A stretch of DNA of 64,000 nt, taken from assembly GCA_947501475.1 (NCBI GenBank), contig CANMWA010000002.1, positions 372,001-436,000 of the forward strand, read 5' to 3'. The notes below the pieces were generated by a model. It made no database searches. It had not been told where the DNA came from and saw only the letters and a list, made by a program, of their open reading frames with translations. Positions 34,786 through 45,334 of the stretch are shown here, piece after piece. The DNA comes from an uncultured Aquimarina sp. (lineage in GTDB: Bacteria; Bacteroidota; Bacteroidia; Flavobacteriales; Flavobacteriaceae). Positions within the stretch are counted from its first letter, which is position 1. Every line of letters begins with the position of its first letter. A program made the translations under genes and the position numbers.

Positions 34786-37700
34786 TTATTTATTTTCTTC
34801 TGTAAAGTTAATAAAATCTGGAGTTTCGATTTTGACTGTATCTCTAGGTTTACTAATAGAATCTTTTTCTTTTTTATTTTTAAAAACCTTGGTCCAAAGC
34901 TCATTAAAATTATCAAAATCTACAGAATAAGAAAGCCCAACACCTTGTTCATAAACCTGATTACCAGCACCAATAAATTGAATATCATTTTCGCGATTAA
35001 AAATCTTTCCTCTTAAAGATCCATCTTCATTAAATAGGTATTCAACTTCAACATCACCTACAACAGTAGATTCATTTACACCACCTATCGGAACACCTAC
35101 ACGCCCATTGATTAGAATTCTTTTGTTAATTTGGGTAGATAATGTTAATCCAAATTGATCTGCATCCTCTTGATCAAGATTACGAACACCTTGTACATAA
35201 TTTAATCCTACTTGAAATTTATCATCTTCATCAGAAAAAATCCCATTAAAAAGACTAGAGGCTCTTTCTGCAACCAAACCACCTGTAATTGTATTTGCAT
35301 CTAGAGTACCACTATAAAATTGACCAGAAGACACTAACGATAATGCTTGTAATTCTTTATTAGATTGATCACTTAATCTATAATCTAATTCACTTTTTAC
35401 CACAGAGCTTAAGTTTGGAAACTCTATATCAAAATTAACATTAGGTTGTATTAATTCTCCTTGTAGGTCTACGACTACTTCTACAGGGATTTTTCGGTTT
35501 ATTGAGGAGTTTTCGAGTAAAATTGCCGGGTTTGCATCAGTTTTGTACATTGCACTTAAGTCCAATACTGCTCTGGTGGGGCTACCATCCCAATTTATTG
35601 TTCCACCCTCTCGAACGGTAAATAATTTTTCTACAAATGCCCCATATCTAAAATTATAGGTTCCTTCGTATGCAACAAAATCCCCCCACATATTAAACTT
35701 ACCATTGGTGTTAATTTCGATAAGCAATGTACCGGCACCGCGCCCTCTTAAAGAACTACCTGTACTCTTATCTACCACAATCTCTACCTCGGCATTGTTG
35801 TTGACATCTAATTCAAAGTTAAGCTCCAAGCCTTTTATTTCATCTAAAATAATTTCTTCTCCGGCCAACCTAGCACGTTTTTCTTCTGGGCTAAGAAAAT
35901 GGATGTAGGCATTATCTCCAATAGATTCTGTTTCATTAAGCGGGATTTTAAAGATTGTACCTCTTTCTGTAGTAGCGTTAACATCGATTACCAATCCATC
36001 GGTTGGTCCTTTTATAGAAGCTTCTCCACTAATAAAACCTGTTCCATAATATAGTGACTCTTCATCTTCTTCAGTATCCAAAACTAATAACCTTTCATTA
36101 GCTAGCAATTCTAACCCTAACTCCCACTTTGAGAAACGTCGATGTGCGATATATCCGCTTAGAATTCCTTTAGTCTTATATTTGGTATCGGTAATATCTA
36201 CATTGTCAAAAATAAATTGTTGCTTATTTAAAATAACTCTTGAATTATTATCAAAATCAAGATCAACATTTAAATAAGGTACTTTAAGCCCTGCATTATT
36301 CAAACTAACTTCTCCGTCGATAGATGGATTCTTGTAACTTCCCGAAATTTTTGCTTCACCAGAAACAAAGCCCCTTATGTCACTAATCGCAACTCCTCCC
36401 AGAGCACTAAATTCTGATATATCTAATGTATTTAAACTCACATCAACATCTATAGAAGGATTTTCTTTAGAAACATTAATAGCTCCCATAGCTGATAATG
36501 TTCTTTGTCCATCACTATTAATCAACCGAGTATTTATAGTATATTTTGTAAGATTAGAATTTCCCTCTACATTAAGCCAAAGCTCTCCTAATAAAGTTTG
36601 ATTAATGGACAAGTTATCTATAGCAATTGAAGAGTTGGGTAAATAATTTCCTTTTTCTTGTATAATAGACAACTTACCATCTACATTACCTGCAAAATCT
36701 AAACTATCTATTCTAGGGGTAATCTTATTAAGGTCAACATTATTAAATGTAGCATTTAGGTTTTTATAATCTTTGCCTCTTGTAAACCCATCTATCTTAA
36801 TTTCTTCATCTTTAAAACTAAGAATTATAGATTCTATATCTATATTTTTGAAATCGTTATCAAATATGATTTTGTTATCTTTTTTACTTTTTTCGCGATT
36901 AGCATGCCATGTATAACCCTTATATGTAAAATCTGATTTTCTGAACCCGACAACAGAATTATTTTCTTCATTAATCGTATGATAAAACTCTAGATTAAAG
37001 GTATCCTGATTATTTTTACCTCCTTTAAATTCGGAGTGCATAAATAAGGTATCCTTAAGGGTAACATTAATCAAACTAAATTCTGATACATCGTAATATT
37101 TAGAATCAATACTATCAATTGCAACATATGTATTGAATAGTGGATTTTTATTATCTACCTGTATATCAATATCTTTCATCACATTATCAAAAGCATTAAT
37201 CGATGGTGATTTAAAGGTTAGTTTGAACTCTGATTCATTACTTTCGACTTTACCCTTGATAATGGTATTAGGTGCAAATTGAATTTCGGGGAAAAACACA
37301 TCTACAATTTTATTATAAATCTTAAAATTGAATTCCATAAACTCATCATCGGTAATCTCTGTAGCTTCAAAATTAGCATACAGACTACCTATTGAGTTTC
37401 TAAATAAATCATAAACATTTTCAAACCTAAAAACTCCTTTCACATTACCTTCTACAATATCTGTACTATTAATATCTATTGTCCTAATCAACTCATCATC
37501 AAAACTTGACGTAATATCAAAATCTTCGAAATAATAACTTGCATCTTGATTAGCGTATAATGTTTTTGCAAAAGAAATAGTTCCAAAAGCATCATTTACT
37601 CCTGTACCTTTCATATCCATATATACATCACCATTAAACACAGATATGCTATCTCTGGTAAAAAGATTAAGTTTTTTAAAATCTAGATGATCAACATTAG

Positions 37701-39312
37701 CTACAAAATCATAATTATTAATTTTTTCTGAAAAATCTGCAACACCATTAAATTCAAACCTTGCATTAGGATCTTGGGACTTTAAATTTCCATCAAAAAC
37801 TCTATCCTTAAGATTACCCAGAGCTTTAATATTGGTATATGTATATCCATTAAAATTTAGAGCATTAATATCGCCTTCTATTTTTGTGTTAAGGCTTTCC
37901 ATGGTAAACCCTTTACCATCTACATGTATATCAAAAGAAGAACTTCCTATTGATTTTCTTCCAATTAATTGGCCTACATTAAAATTATTAGAAACGACAT
38001 TTCCATTATAGGTAGCCTTGTTTAGGTTATCTAATTCTTCTAATAAAACAAAAGCATTAATTGTTCCTAATTGCGAAAACAAATTCATATCAACATCAAC
38101 CGCTTTCCTGGTAATGATAGCATTACCTGTTGCTCGCACACTACCAAACTGATATAATTGTTTGGGTAAAGAATTACCTAAGACATTAGGCAACAAGTTA
38201 ATCAGGTCATAATAATTTGTAGTTAGATTATCAAAATCACCTTCTAATATAAATTTTGAAGTATTAGAAACTACATTTTGAATCCTGATATCACCTTTAA
38301 TGACAGAACGATCCAGACCAGAAATATCTGCATTTGTGATTTTAAAATCATTAAGCACCCCTCGAGCAAGAGTATTTTTAAGTCTTAATTTTTTATTCTT
38401 CCCAAACTCCTTATAAAAAGGAATTAAATCATTTGTTGACACTGTCGCTCTTTCAAGATTTGCAGTGATTACAACCTTATTTTCAAAATCACTTAGCCCA
38501 CCTGGCTTATATGAAAAAAGAACTTCGCCAACAATTTTAGAATCTTTGGTTTCTACAATTAATTCTTGAAAATCCATAGATACCGGCGTAATAGAAAAAC
38601 ATGCCTGAAGTTTTGCTATATCCAACCCTCGTTTATTATCTTTAAAAGATAATGCGTTAATATTCAAATAAACATCTGGTCCATCCAACATAAAACTCTC
38701 TGCATCAAGAACAATATCATAATAATCAACTACATTGGAGTTCTTTAAATTTTCATTAACGAAACGATACTTCCCATTATTTAAAGTAACATTTGTTGTT
38801 GTAAGAATAAATCTTTGATTAGAAGAACTTTGTTTGTTTTTATCAAACTTATTAACAAAAATCATTAGATTATCTGTATCCTCATCCTTATAGGTTTTCA
38901 TATTTAAAAATAAATCCTCTATAAAAACATCTCCAAATTCTGGCCTATCATTAGAAATTTCTGCAATATTAAACCCCGAAGTCTCAATACTTGAAGCATA
39001 CAAAAGTGTATCCTTATGGTGATCTTTTATATAAACTTCTTTAAGATCAACATTACCTGCATAGGTAAGGCTAATCTTGCCAATATGTATATCTACACCA
39101 TATTGTTCATTAAGATATGTAGTAGCTTTATTACCAAAAAATGCCTGAATACCAGGAATAGAAAACGTAACCACTAAAAATGCAAAAAGCGATAAAAGGA
39201 CAAGAAATATCCTTAACAATATTTTCCTTAATTTTTTGATACGTTTTATTGTTTTAACTTTGTTGACAATATTAACAATTTCTATGCCCTTTTCCTCATA
39301 ATGAATCCACAA
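34786..39312 (-). CDS. TamB-like translocation and assembly protein
   Basis: A 1508-residue inner-membrane-anchored protein of the TamB/AsmA-like superfamily, which spans the periplasm as a long beta-groove and helps outer-membrane assembly or lipid transfer. One transmembrane helix (IFLVLLSLFAFLVVTF) follows a basic N-terminus (KTIKRIKKLRKILLR). The C-terminal 400 residues carry the conserved domain (GRGAGTLLIEINTNGKF, GLSYSVDFDNFNELW). The only plausible start is TTG 39312, which makes the gene overlap the divergent tsaD by 12 bases; the true start is uncertain. Confidence 0.9.
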   Translation of the reverse strand: MWIHYEEKGIEIVNIVNKVKTIKRIKKLRKILLRIFLVLLSLFAFLVVTFSIPGIQAFFGNKATTYLNEQYGVDIHIGKISLTYAGNVDLKEVYIKDHHKDTLLYASSIETSGFNIAEISNDRPEFGDVFIEDLFLNMKTYKDEDTDNLMIFVNKFDKNKQSSSNQRFILTTTNVTLNNGKYRFVNENLKNSNVVDYYDIVLDAESFMLDGPDVYLNINALSFKDNKRGLDIAKLQACFSITPVSMDFQELIVETKDSKIVGEVLFSYKPGGLSDFENKVVITANLERATVSTNDLIPFYKEFGKNKKLRLKNTLARGVLNDFKITNADISGLDRSVIKGDIRIQNVVSNTSKFILEGDFDNLTTNYYDLINLLPNVLGNSLPKQLYQFGSVRATGNAIITRKAVDVDMNLFSQLGTINAFVLLEELDNLNKATYNGNVVSNNFNVGQLIGRKSIGSSSFDIHVDGKGFTMESLNTKIEGDINALNFNGYTYTNIKALGNLKDRVFDGNLKSQDPNARFEFNGVADFSEKINNYDFVANVDHLDFKKLNLFTRDSISVFNGDVYMDMKGTGVNDAFGTISFAKTLYANQDASYYFEDFDITSSFDDELIRTIDINSTDIVEGNVKGVFRFENVYDLFRNSIGSLYANFEATEITDDEFMEFNFKIYNKIVDVFFPEIQFAPNTIIKGKVESNESEFKLTFKSPSINAFDNVMKDIDIQVDNKNPLFNTYVAIDSIDSKYYDVSEFSLINVTLKDTLFMHSEFKGGKNNQDTFNLEFYHTINEENNSVVGFRKSDFTYKGYTWHANREKSKKDNKIIFDNDFKNIDIESIILSFKDEEIKIDGFTRGKDYKNLNATFNNVDLNKITPRIDSLDFAGNVDGKLSIIQEKGNYLPNSSIAIDNLSINQTLLGELWLNVEGNSNLTKYTINTRLINSDGQRTLSAMGAINVSKENPSIDVDVSLNTLDISEFSALGGVAISDIRGFVSGEAKISGSYKNPSIDGEVSLNNAGLKVPYLNVDLDFDNNSRVILNKQQFIFDNVDITDTKYKTKGILSGYIAHRRFSKWELGLELLANERLLVLDTEEDEESLYYGTGFISGEASIKGPTDGLVIDVNATTERGTIFKIPLNETESIGDNAYIHFLSPEEKRARLAGEEIILDEIKGLELNFELDVNNNAEVEIVVDKSTGSSLRGRGAGTLLIEINTNGKFNMWGDFVAYEGTYNFRYGAFVEKLFTVREGGTINWDGSPTRAVLDLSAMYKTDANPAILLENSSINRKIPVEVVVDLQGELIQPNVNFDIEFPNLSSVVKSELDYRLSDQSNKELQALSLVSSGQFYSGTLDANTITGGLVAERASSLFNGIFSDEDDKFQVGLNYVQGVRNLDQEDADQFGLTLSTQINKRILINGRVGVPIGGVNESTVVGDVEVEYLFNEDGSLRGKIFNRENDIQFIGAGNQVYEQGVGLSYSVDFDNFNELWTKVFKNKKEKDSISKPRDTVKIETPDFINFTEENK

Positions 39313-40323
39313 AAAATATACATTCTTGGTATCGAATCTTCTTGCGATGATACTTCTGCGGCTATATTATGCAACGGAAAAGTTTTATCAAATGTTGTTG
39401 CCTCTCAAAAAATACACGAACAATACGGTGGTGTTGTACCCGAATTGGCCTCTAGAGCGCATCAACAAAACATCGTTCCTGTTATTGACCAAGCCATAAA
39501 ACAAGCCGGTATTGATAAAAACGATCTAAGCGCTATAGCATTTACACGAGGCCCTGGATTAATGGGATCTTTACTTGTAGGAACATCTTTTGCAAAATCA
39601 TTAGCACTAGCATTAGACATACCTTTGATCGATGTTAATCATATGCAAGCGCATATACTTGCTCATTATATTGAAGAAGATGGATTTGACAAACCTGAAT
39701 TTCCTTTTTTAGCAATGACCATTAGTGGAGGTCACACTCAGATCGTAAAAGTAAACGACCATTTTGATATGGAAATTATTGGCGAAACCATCGATGATGC
39801 TGTTGGTGAAGCTTTTGATAAAAGTGCAAAAATATTAGGGTTACCGTATCCTGGTGGACCATTAATCGATAAATATGCACAATTAGGTAATCCTAAAGCA
39901 TTTCAGTTTCCTAAACCAAAGGTTGGAGAGCTTAACTTTAGCTTTAGCGGCCTTAAAACTGCAGTGCTATATTTCATACAGAAAAAAGTAAAAGAAAATC
40001 CTGATTTCATAAAAGAAAATCGAAATGATGTCTGTGCTTCATTACAATATACAATTATCAATATTCTTGTTGATAAGTTGAAAAAAGCTGCTAAGCAAAC
40101 TGGGATTAAAAGTATTGCAATCGGTGGAGGTGTTTCTGCCAATTCAGGTATTAGAAAGGCATTAAAAGAAGGAGAACAAAAATACGGTTGGAAAACATAT
40201 ATCCCAAAATTTGAATACACTACAGATAATGCTGCTATGATTGCTATTGTTGGGTATTTAAAATATGCAAAAAAAGACTTTGCAGACATGAGTGTAGTCG
40301 CAAAAGCTAGGATAAAGCTTTAA
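39301..40323 (+). CDS. tsaD: tRNA threonylcarbamoyladenosine synthase subunit TsaD
   Basis: A 340-residue ASKHA-fold enzyme that transfers threonylcarbamoyl to A37 of ANN-decoding tRNAs. It begins IYILGIESSCDDTS, binds iron through HMQAHILAH near residue 115, and has ISGGHTQIV, GEAFDKSAKILGLPYPGG and AIGGGVSANSGIR. Length is normal. It is head-to-head with tamB. Partner genes tsaB, tsaC and tsaE are not in the window. Confidence 0.97.
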   Translation: MNPQKIYILGIESSCDDTSAAILCNGKVLSNVVASQKIHEQYGGVVPELASRAHQQNIVPVIDQAIKQAGIDKNDLSAIAFTRGPGLMGSLLVGTSFAKSLALALDIPLIDVNHMQAHILAHYIEEDGFDKPEFPFLAMTISGGHTQIVKVNDHFDMEIIGETIDDAVGEAFDKSAKILGLPYPGGPLIDKYAQLGNPKAFQFPKPKVGELNFSFSGLKTAVLYFIQKKVKENPDFIKENRNDVCASLQYTIINILVDKLKKAAKQTGIKSIAIGGGVSANSGIRKALKEGEQKYGWKTYIPKFEYTTDNAAMIAIVGYLKYAKKDFADMSVVAKARIKL

Positions 40324-40496
40324 ATGGTTGATAGAATTATTATTTCTTTAATCCCAACATTTTTATTTTCTTAGTAATAGAGAAATGATTAAACATTAGA
40401 TATAACATATTCATAATATAAATTCTTTGATTCATACATCTATATTAACTTTGCAACTTCTAACTACTCAATACTAACTACTTTGTACTAATCAAA

Positions 40497-41201
40497 ATGC
40501 AACTGTTCTATAATAACACATTATCTGAAATTACTTCTGAAATAAAATTTTCTAGAGAAGAAAGTAAACATATTGCCAAAGTACTAAGAAAAAGAGAAGG
40601 TGATATTTTGTATATCACCAACGGAAAAGGTACACTCTTTACTGCCCAAATTACATTTTCTAATCCTACACAATGTATTGCTACAATTAACAATCATGAC
40701 ACACAATCATCTAGACCTTATACACTTCACCTTGCCGTAGCACCAACTAAGATGAATGATCGTTACGAATGGTTTCTTGAAAAAGCTACAGAAATAGGAA
40801 TAGATCAAATCACTCCAATTATTTGTGATCACAGTGAACGAAAAGTGATAAAAATTGAACGATTTGAGCGCATTTTACAAAGCGCCATGAAACAATCCCT
40901 TCAATATTACTTACCTAAACTAAATCCTGCTATTTCTTTTAATAGTTTTATAGAGCAGCATAATGATGATCAATTATTGATAGCACATTGTGAAGAAACT
41001 CGCAAACAATCCTTAAAAGATATATTAAAACCACAGGCAAGCATAACTATGCTTATTGGTCCAGAAGGTGATTTTTCGGCTAAAGAAATCGAAATAGCAT
41101 TGACTACAGGATATATTCCTGTTACTCTAGGTGAAACAAGATTACGAACAGAAACTGCTGCTATTGTTGCCGCACATAGTGTAGCGTTTTTGAATTCATA
41201 A
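40497..41201 (+). CDS. rsmE: 16S rRNA (uracil1498-N3)-methyltransferase RsmE
   Basis: A 234-residue SPOUT methyltransferase modifying U1498 of 16S rRNA. Family landmarks: HIAKVLRKREGD, KMNDRYEWFLEKATEIGID, IGPEGDFSAKEIE and LGETRLRTETAAIVA at the C-terminus. It follows tsaD by 173 bases on the same strand. Confidence 0.96.
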   Translation: MQLFYNNTLSEITSEIKFSREESKHIAKVLRKREGDILYITNGKGTLFTAQITFSNPTQCIATINNHDTQSSRPYTLHLAVAPTKMNDRYEWFLEKATEIGIDQITPIICDHSERKVIKIERFERILQSAMKQSLQYYLPKLNPAISFNSFIEQHNDDQLLIAHCEETRKQSLKDILKPQASITMLIGPEGDFSAKEIEIALTTGYIPVTLGETRLRTETAAIVAAHSVAFLNS

Positions 41202-41221
41202 AACTAATTTTTAAGAAGAAA

Positions 41222-41255
41222 ATTGAGCTGCTTTATATAATTAAAGCAACTCAAT
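41222..41255. terminator. Probable bidirectional terminator between rsmE and the T9SS protein
   Basis: ATTGAGCTGCTTTA pairs with TAAAGCAACTCAAT (one mismatch) around a six-base AT loop, between two convergent stops. T tracts on both sides are short. Confidence 0.55.
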
Positions 41256-41277
41256 CTTTACTCTAGTATAATAATCA

Positions 41278-42969
41278 TTATTTTTTATGGAACTTTTTCA
41301 GGTAAACTTCACCATGATCTGTTATAAGCTTTACAATATATATCCCCGGGTTTAAAGCTTCTGTAGAGATTGCTATTGTATCGGCTTTGCCAACTTCAAT
41401 ATTCTGAATAACTTCTTTTCCTTGTAAATCAAAGATTTTTACCTGTTTAATAGATAAATTTTTAGCTATACTAACCATAAGGATATCATTTACAGGATTA
41501 GGAAATAAAAAAGCATCATATTCTTTTTCTAATGTTTTACTCTCTTCTGTTCTACCTCCTGTTATATTTCCGCATCTACCATCTTTATAGGTTACCTTAA
41601 TTGTTTTAGGTTCTATTCTCTTATAATCTTTCACAAAAATCTGTTGTGCACTTCTGGTAACACATGGTTCATGTTTTATTACTTTTAAGTCTATCTCTTT
41701 TTCGCATGATGTACCTGTTTTACCCGTAGCCGTAGTTTCAACAAGATATATATCTCTCGATCCAGTTATTCCTATAGAATCGGTAAATCCAACAAAAGCA
41801 AAACCTTTATTAAAATTATCAACAACCAGTTCGTCTGAGCTTTCTCGTCCTGTTTTTCCGTAATTACGTGCCCACTGCAGGTTACCTGCAACATCTGTTT
41901 GAAATAACATTGCTTGATATGTTGAAGATATGGTATTACTACCAACTATAGTATACCGTTGATTACCAGCTGCATCTATTGTTTCTTGAAGCCCAGAGCT
42001 ATATTCATCTCTTCGGGTTCCGTAAGTTTTCATGCCTTGAAAATTTCCTGCACTACTCATATATAATAGAAATACATCATTAGAATTGTTAATTCCAAAA
42101 CTATTGGTATATCCTGTAACTACAAAATCTCCCTGTTTATTTTGCTTTACGCAAGTTGCTAGATTAGTATAATTTATTGTCCCATCTAATTCTTTAGGAT
42201 ACCCCAATATTCTATTCCATTCAATAGTAAGGTCTGGTTTTAATTTTATGATAAATATATCCTCAGGTGGATTAATTAATCCAACACTTCCTTCACATCT
42301 ATAATTAGTAGTGTATCCGCAGATGATATACCCACCATCTTTGGTTTGCTCTATCCAAGTACCAATCTGATCACCTTTACCTCCAATCACAGTGGCTTTT
42401 ATAATATCACCCATTGGATCAGTTTGCACCACGTATACATTAGATCCAGGAAAAGCATTACTGTAACTAAATGTATTACCAACCGCAATATATCCCGGTT
42501 TACCATTTTGATCTTTAGTGTTTTGCACACAACGAAATGTATCAAACTCACGACCACCATATACTGCCGAAAATTCTGGGAATCCATTTTTATTAACCCC
42601 GATAAGAAATGCATCTCCTGCTCCAGAGCCATAACTTTTAGTATGCCCAGCTGCAATATAAGCAACCTTATTACTAGAACTAAAATAGGTTGATTGTCTC
42701 GCTGAACTAAAATACTCATGGCTAGTACCACCATACACACGAGACCAGATTTGGTTTCCGTTAAGATCAGTTTTTATCAAAGTGGCCTCTAGCCCCCCTA
42801 TAATACTTTGAGAAGTATATCCTCCTATTAAATATCCTTTTTCTACCTTCTCAAGTTGGTCAAGAGCCCAGCCTAATTCTGATTTTTCGGTACCATAAGA
42901 GCGTTGAAATTGTGCAAAGCCTAAATTTATCATAAGACAAAAAGCTGCACTGCATAAAATTGTTTTCAT
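41278..42969 (-). CDS. Secreted repeat protein with type IX (Por) sorting domain
   Basis: A 563-residue exported protein: signal peptide (AAFCLMINLGFAQ), then five or six repeats around YGGTSHEYF / YGGREFDTF / YGTRRDEYSSG / YGKTGRESSDEL with a following GYT or GFTDS, suggesting a beta-propeller, and a C-terminal domain of about 80 residues (FLFPNPVNDILMVSI, LNPGIYIVKLITDHGEVYLK). The last domain directs export by the type IX secretion system and anchoring to the cell surface. Ligand unknown. It is convergent with rsmE. Confidence 0.9.
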   Translation of the reverse strand: MKTILCSAAFCLMINLGFAQFQRSYGTEKSELGWALDQLEKVEKGYLIGGYTSQSIIGGLEATLIKTDLNGNQIWSRVYGGTSHEYFSSARQSTYFSSSNKVAYIAAGHTKSYGSGAGDAFLIGVNKNGFPEFSAVYGGREFDTFRCVQNTKDQNGKPGYIAVGNTFSYSNAFPGSNVYVVQTDPMGDIIKATVIGGKGDQIGTWIEQTKDGGYIICGYTTNYRCEGSVGLINPPEDIFIIKLKPDLTIEWNRILGYPKELDGTINYTNLATCVKQNKQGDFVVTGYTNSFGINNSNDVFLLYMSSAGNFQGMKTYGTRRDEYSSGLQETIDAAGNQRYTIVGSNTISSTYQAMLFQTDVAGNLQWARNYGKTGRESSDELVVDNFNKGFAFVGFTDSIGITGSRDIYLVETTATGKTGTSCEKEIDLKVIKHEPCVTRSAQQIFVKDYKRIEPKTIKVTYKDGRCGNITGGRTEESKTLEKEYDAFLFPNPVNDILMVSIAKNLSIKQVKIFDLQGKEVIQNIEVGKADTIAISTEALNPGIYIVKLITDHGEVYLKKFHKK

Positions 42970-43224
42970 GATGATTTGTATTAAAATTGGTTCATAAATA
43001 ATTTATATAGTAGTATCACTAAGTAATGAAATGGTAGCGTGAATTTCAAGAGGAATATACCTTATAAAAAAGGGGTAAAAGCCTATTTAAATGTATGGTT
43101 TTAACATTGGATCAAAACATCAAGAAACTACATTATATGTGACATATAATATACAAGAGCGGTCTACATAAAAAATCGTTATCTAGTAATAAATCTATAT
43201 CTTTATCATTCAATTAAACTAATA

Positions 43225-44385
43225 ATGATACAAGTGTTCAAAAGGCTTCTTTTAATCGTTTTATTAGGCTGGAGTTGCTCATCAAACAATAAAGATGCAG
43301 AAACAATAACAGACACCGATGTTCTTCCTCCAACAAATACGCAAAACACAATCAGCACTCTTGAATTTATTGATGAATTTATAATTCTTGATCAAGAAAT
43401 TAACGGTGTGCAAATTGGTGGGTTTTCGGGTATTGATTACCATAATGATACATGGTATATTATCTGTGATACCTCTACCCCACCCATACGGTATTATAAA
43501 GCAAATATATCCTATACTAAAGATGCTTTTCAAAAAGTAGAATTGACTTCTATGATTGAAATAAAAGATGATTCAGGTGCCTCACTAGCTCAAGGCATTG
43601 TTGACCCAGAGGCTATTAGATTAGATACCACTACAGGTACAATTTTATATACCAGTGAAGGTTCTATTAATACCAATGTAGATCCAGCTTTGATTGAAAT
43701 AACTACAGAAGGAAAACAAATTAAGCGTTTTACGCTACCCGATAACTTTAAAGCCAATACTACAGATGATTTTGCTGGCCCTAGACACAATGGTGTTTTA
43801 GAAGGATTATCAATAAGCGTAGATAACAAAGGATATTGGGTTTCTTTTGAATTACCTCTAATTGAAGATGGCCCAGAACCGACGACTACGGATACCGATT
43901 CACCAGTAAGAGTAACCTTTATCAATAAAACTACTGGGGTTGCAGAAAAACAATTCGCTTATGAGCTAGATCCCGTAGCCAGACAAGCAGCACTAGGGAC
44001 TAGTTTTGAAGTTAATGGTTTGGTAGAAATTCTAGAGTATGACAACAATAAGTTTTTAGCACTAGAACGATCTTTTGCTTCTGGTTATTTGAATGGAGGA
44101 AATAATGTAAAAATTTATAAAGTAGATGCTACAGATGCAACAAACACATTATCAGTAAACAAATTATCTACTGCTACTTATACCAAAGCAACAAAAACAT
44201 TACTTTTTGATTTTGAAACCATTCGAAGTCAATTAACGAATACAACTGTCGATAATCTCGAAGGAATTACTTTTGGTCCAACACTTGAAGATGGAAGCAA
44301 AACACTAGTTGTGATCTCGGATAACAACTTTAATTCTTTTATCCCGCAGTTAAATCAATTAATAGCACTCAAAATAGTTCCTTAG
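43225..44385 (+). CDS. Esterase-like lipoprotein of the phytase-type family
   Basis: A 386-residue lipoprotein (lipobox GWSCSS, Cys about residue 18). The mature part matches the esterase-like activity of phytase family: GGFSGIDYHNDTWYIICD, VDPEAIRLD, NGVLEGLSISVDNKGYWV, and VDNLEGITFGPTLEDGSKTLVVISDNNF, a beta-propeller that may bind calcium. A role in releasing phosphate from organic substrates is suggested by the family but unproved. It is a single gene, divergent from the T9SS protein. Confidence 0.87.
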   Translation: MIQVFKRLLLIVLLGWSCSSNNKDAETITDTDVLPPTNTQNTISTLEFIDEFIILDQEINGVQIGGFSGIDYHNDTWYIICDTSTPPIRYYKANISYTKDAFQKVELTSMIEIKDDSGASLAQGIVDPEAIRLDTTTGTILYTSEGSINTNVDPALIEITTEGKQIKRFTLPDNFKANTTDDFAGPRHNGVLEGLSISVDNKGYWVSFELPLIEDGPEPTTTDTDSPVRVTFINKTTGVAEKQFAYELDPVARQAALGTSFEVNGLVEILEYDNNKFLALERSFASGYLNGGNNVKIYKVDATDATNTLSVNKLSTATYTKATKTLLFDFETIRSQLTNTTVDNLEGITFGPTLEDGSKTLVVISDNNFNSFIPQLNQLIALKIVP

Positions 44386-44437
44386 ATTATAAAAAAGAAA
44401 GACGATATATATTGTTCTTGTTAGATACTATTAAAAG

Positions 44438-45205
44438 TTATTTTTGTGTAGCTAGCAATTTTTCATCATCATTAATAAAAATCAAATTCTCACGTTGTTG
44501 AGAAAACGAAAAATCATATTTACTTATGGCCGAAAAAAAGCTTTTAGAGGTTCCCTTTTTCATTCTATCATGTAGTTCTACAATAATACAACGGCTTTTT
44601 GTAATCCAATTATCATAATTATTTTCAAACAATTCCTTTTCTGCACCTTCAATATCTATTTTTACAATATCAACAACATCTAATTCATTTTCTTTTATAA
44701 TCTCATCTATTGTAATAGTTTGCACAAGATCCTCTTTACTTTCGTCTGTAGCATCTTTTTTCTCTTCAGTCATAAATCCCCATTTACCAAAACCATTATC
44801 TACAATATCAAGATATTGATCTGCCTGATTTGATAATGCCCTACGTATTGGGTAAACATTTTTATAATGACGCGTATTTTCTTCTAGTAAATCAAAGTTT
44901 GACCTTTCTGGTTCTATAGATATAATTTTGGCATTAGGGTATTTATTTGCAAAATAAATAGCAGCCAGACCAACATTAGCTCCTGCATCGATAATGGTTT
45001 TGGGCTCAAAATCTAAGTTAATATCATACTCCTCTGCATTAAAAATATGATGAAAAGTAGGAATATCACTAGTATCTTTTCTTAACCGTATAGGATAAGG
45101 AATTCCTGGAACAGATATGCGATTAGTGTTTCCTGTTTTTAATTTTGTAGAGATTACTAAACCACCTATGCCATACTTACGCACATATCGATATACCTTT
45201 TTCAT
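44438..45205 (-). CDS. FkbM-family methyltransferase
   Basis: A 255-residue SAM-dependent methyltransferase of the FkbM family. It has IDAGANVGLAAIYFA (SAM-binding glycine loop near residue 92), IISIEPERSNFDLL and the acidic VDIVKIDIEGAEKELF typical of the family. FkbM proteins methylate hydroxyl groups of sugars or natural products; the target here is unknown. No glycosyltransferases or biosynthetic genes flank it, so it is a lone enzyme. Confidence 0.88.
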   Translation of the reverse strand: MKKVYRYVRKYGIGGLVISTKLKTGNTNRISVPGIPYPIRLRKDTSDIPTFHHIFNAEEYDINLDFEPKTIIDAGANVGLAAIYFANKYPNAKIISIEPERSNFDLLEENTRHYKNVYPIRRALSNQADQYLDIVDNGFGKWGFMTEEKKDATDESKEDLVQTITIDEIIKENELDVVDIVKIDIEGAEKELFENNYDNWITKSRCIIVELHDRMKKGTSKSFFSAISKYDFSFSQQRENLIFINDDEKLLATQK

Positions 45206-45334
45206 TTAATGATTGTGTTTTGTTAATTGAGTTTACAGCAGCTAAAGATATATTATTTTATTAAGAAAATTTTAATATTATAGTTCATTAAACGAGTATC
45301 TATTGATTTAGAATAATGCTAGACGTTATTTTTT

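Noticed and set aside
39903..40289. Antisense open frame of 128 codons inside tsaD
   Set aside because: It lies wholly opposite a confidently identified tsaD coding region and mirrors its codon pattern.
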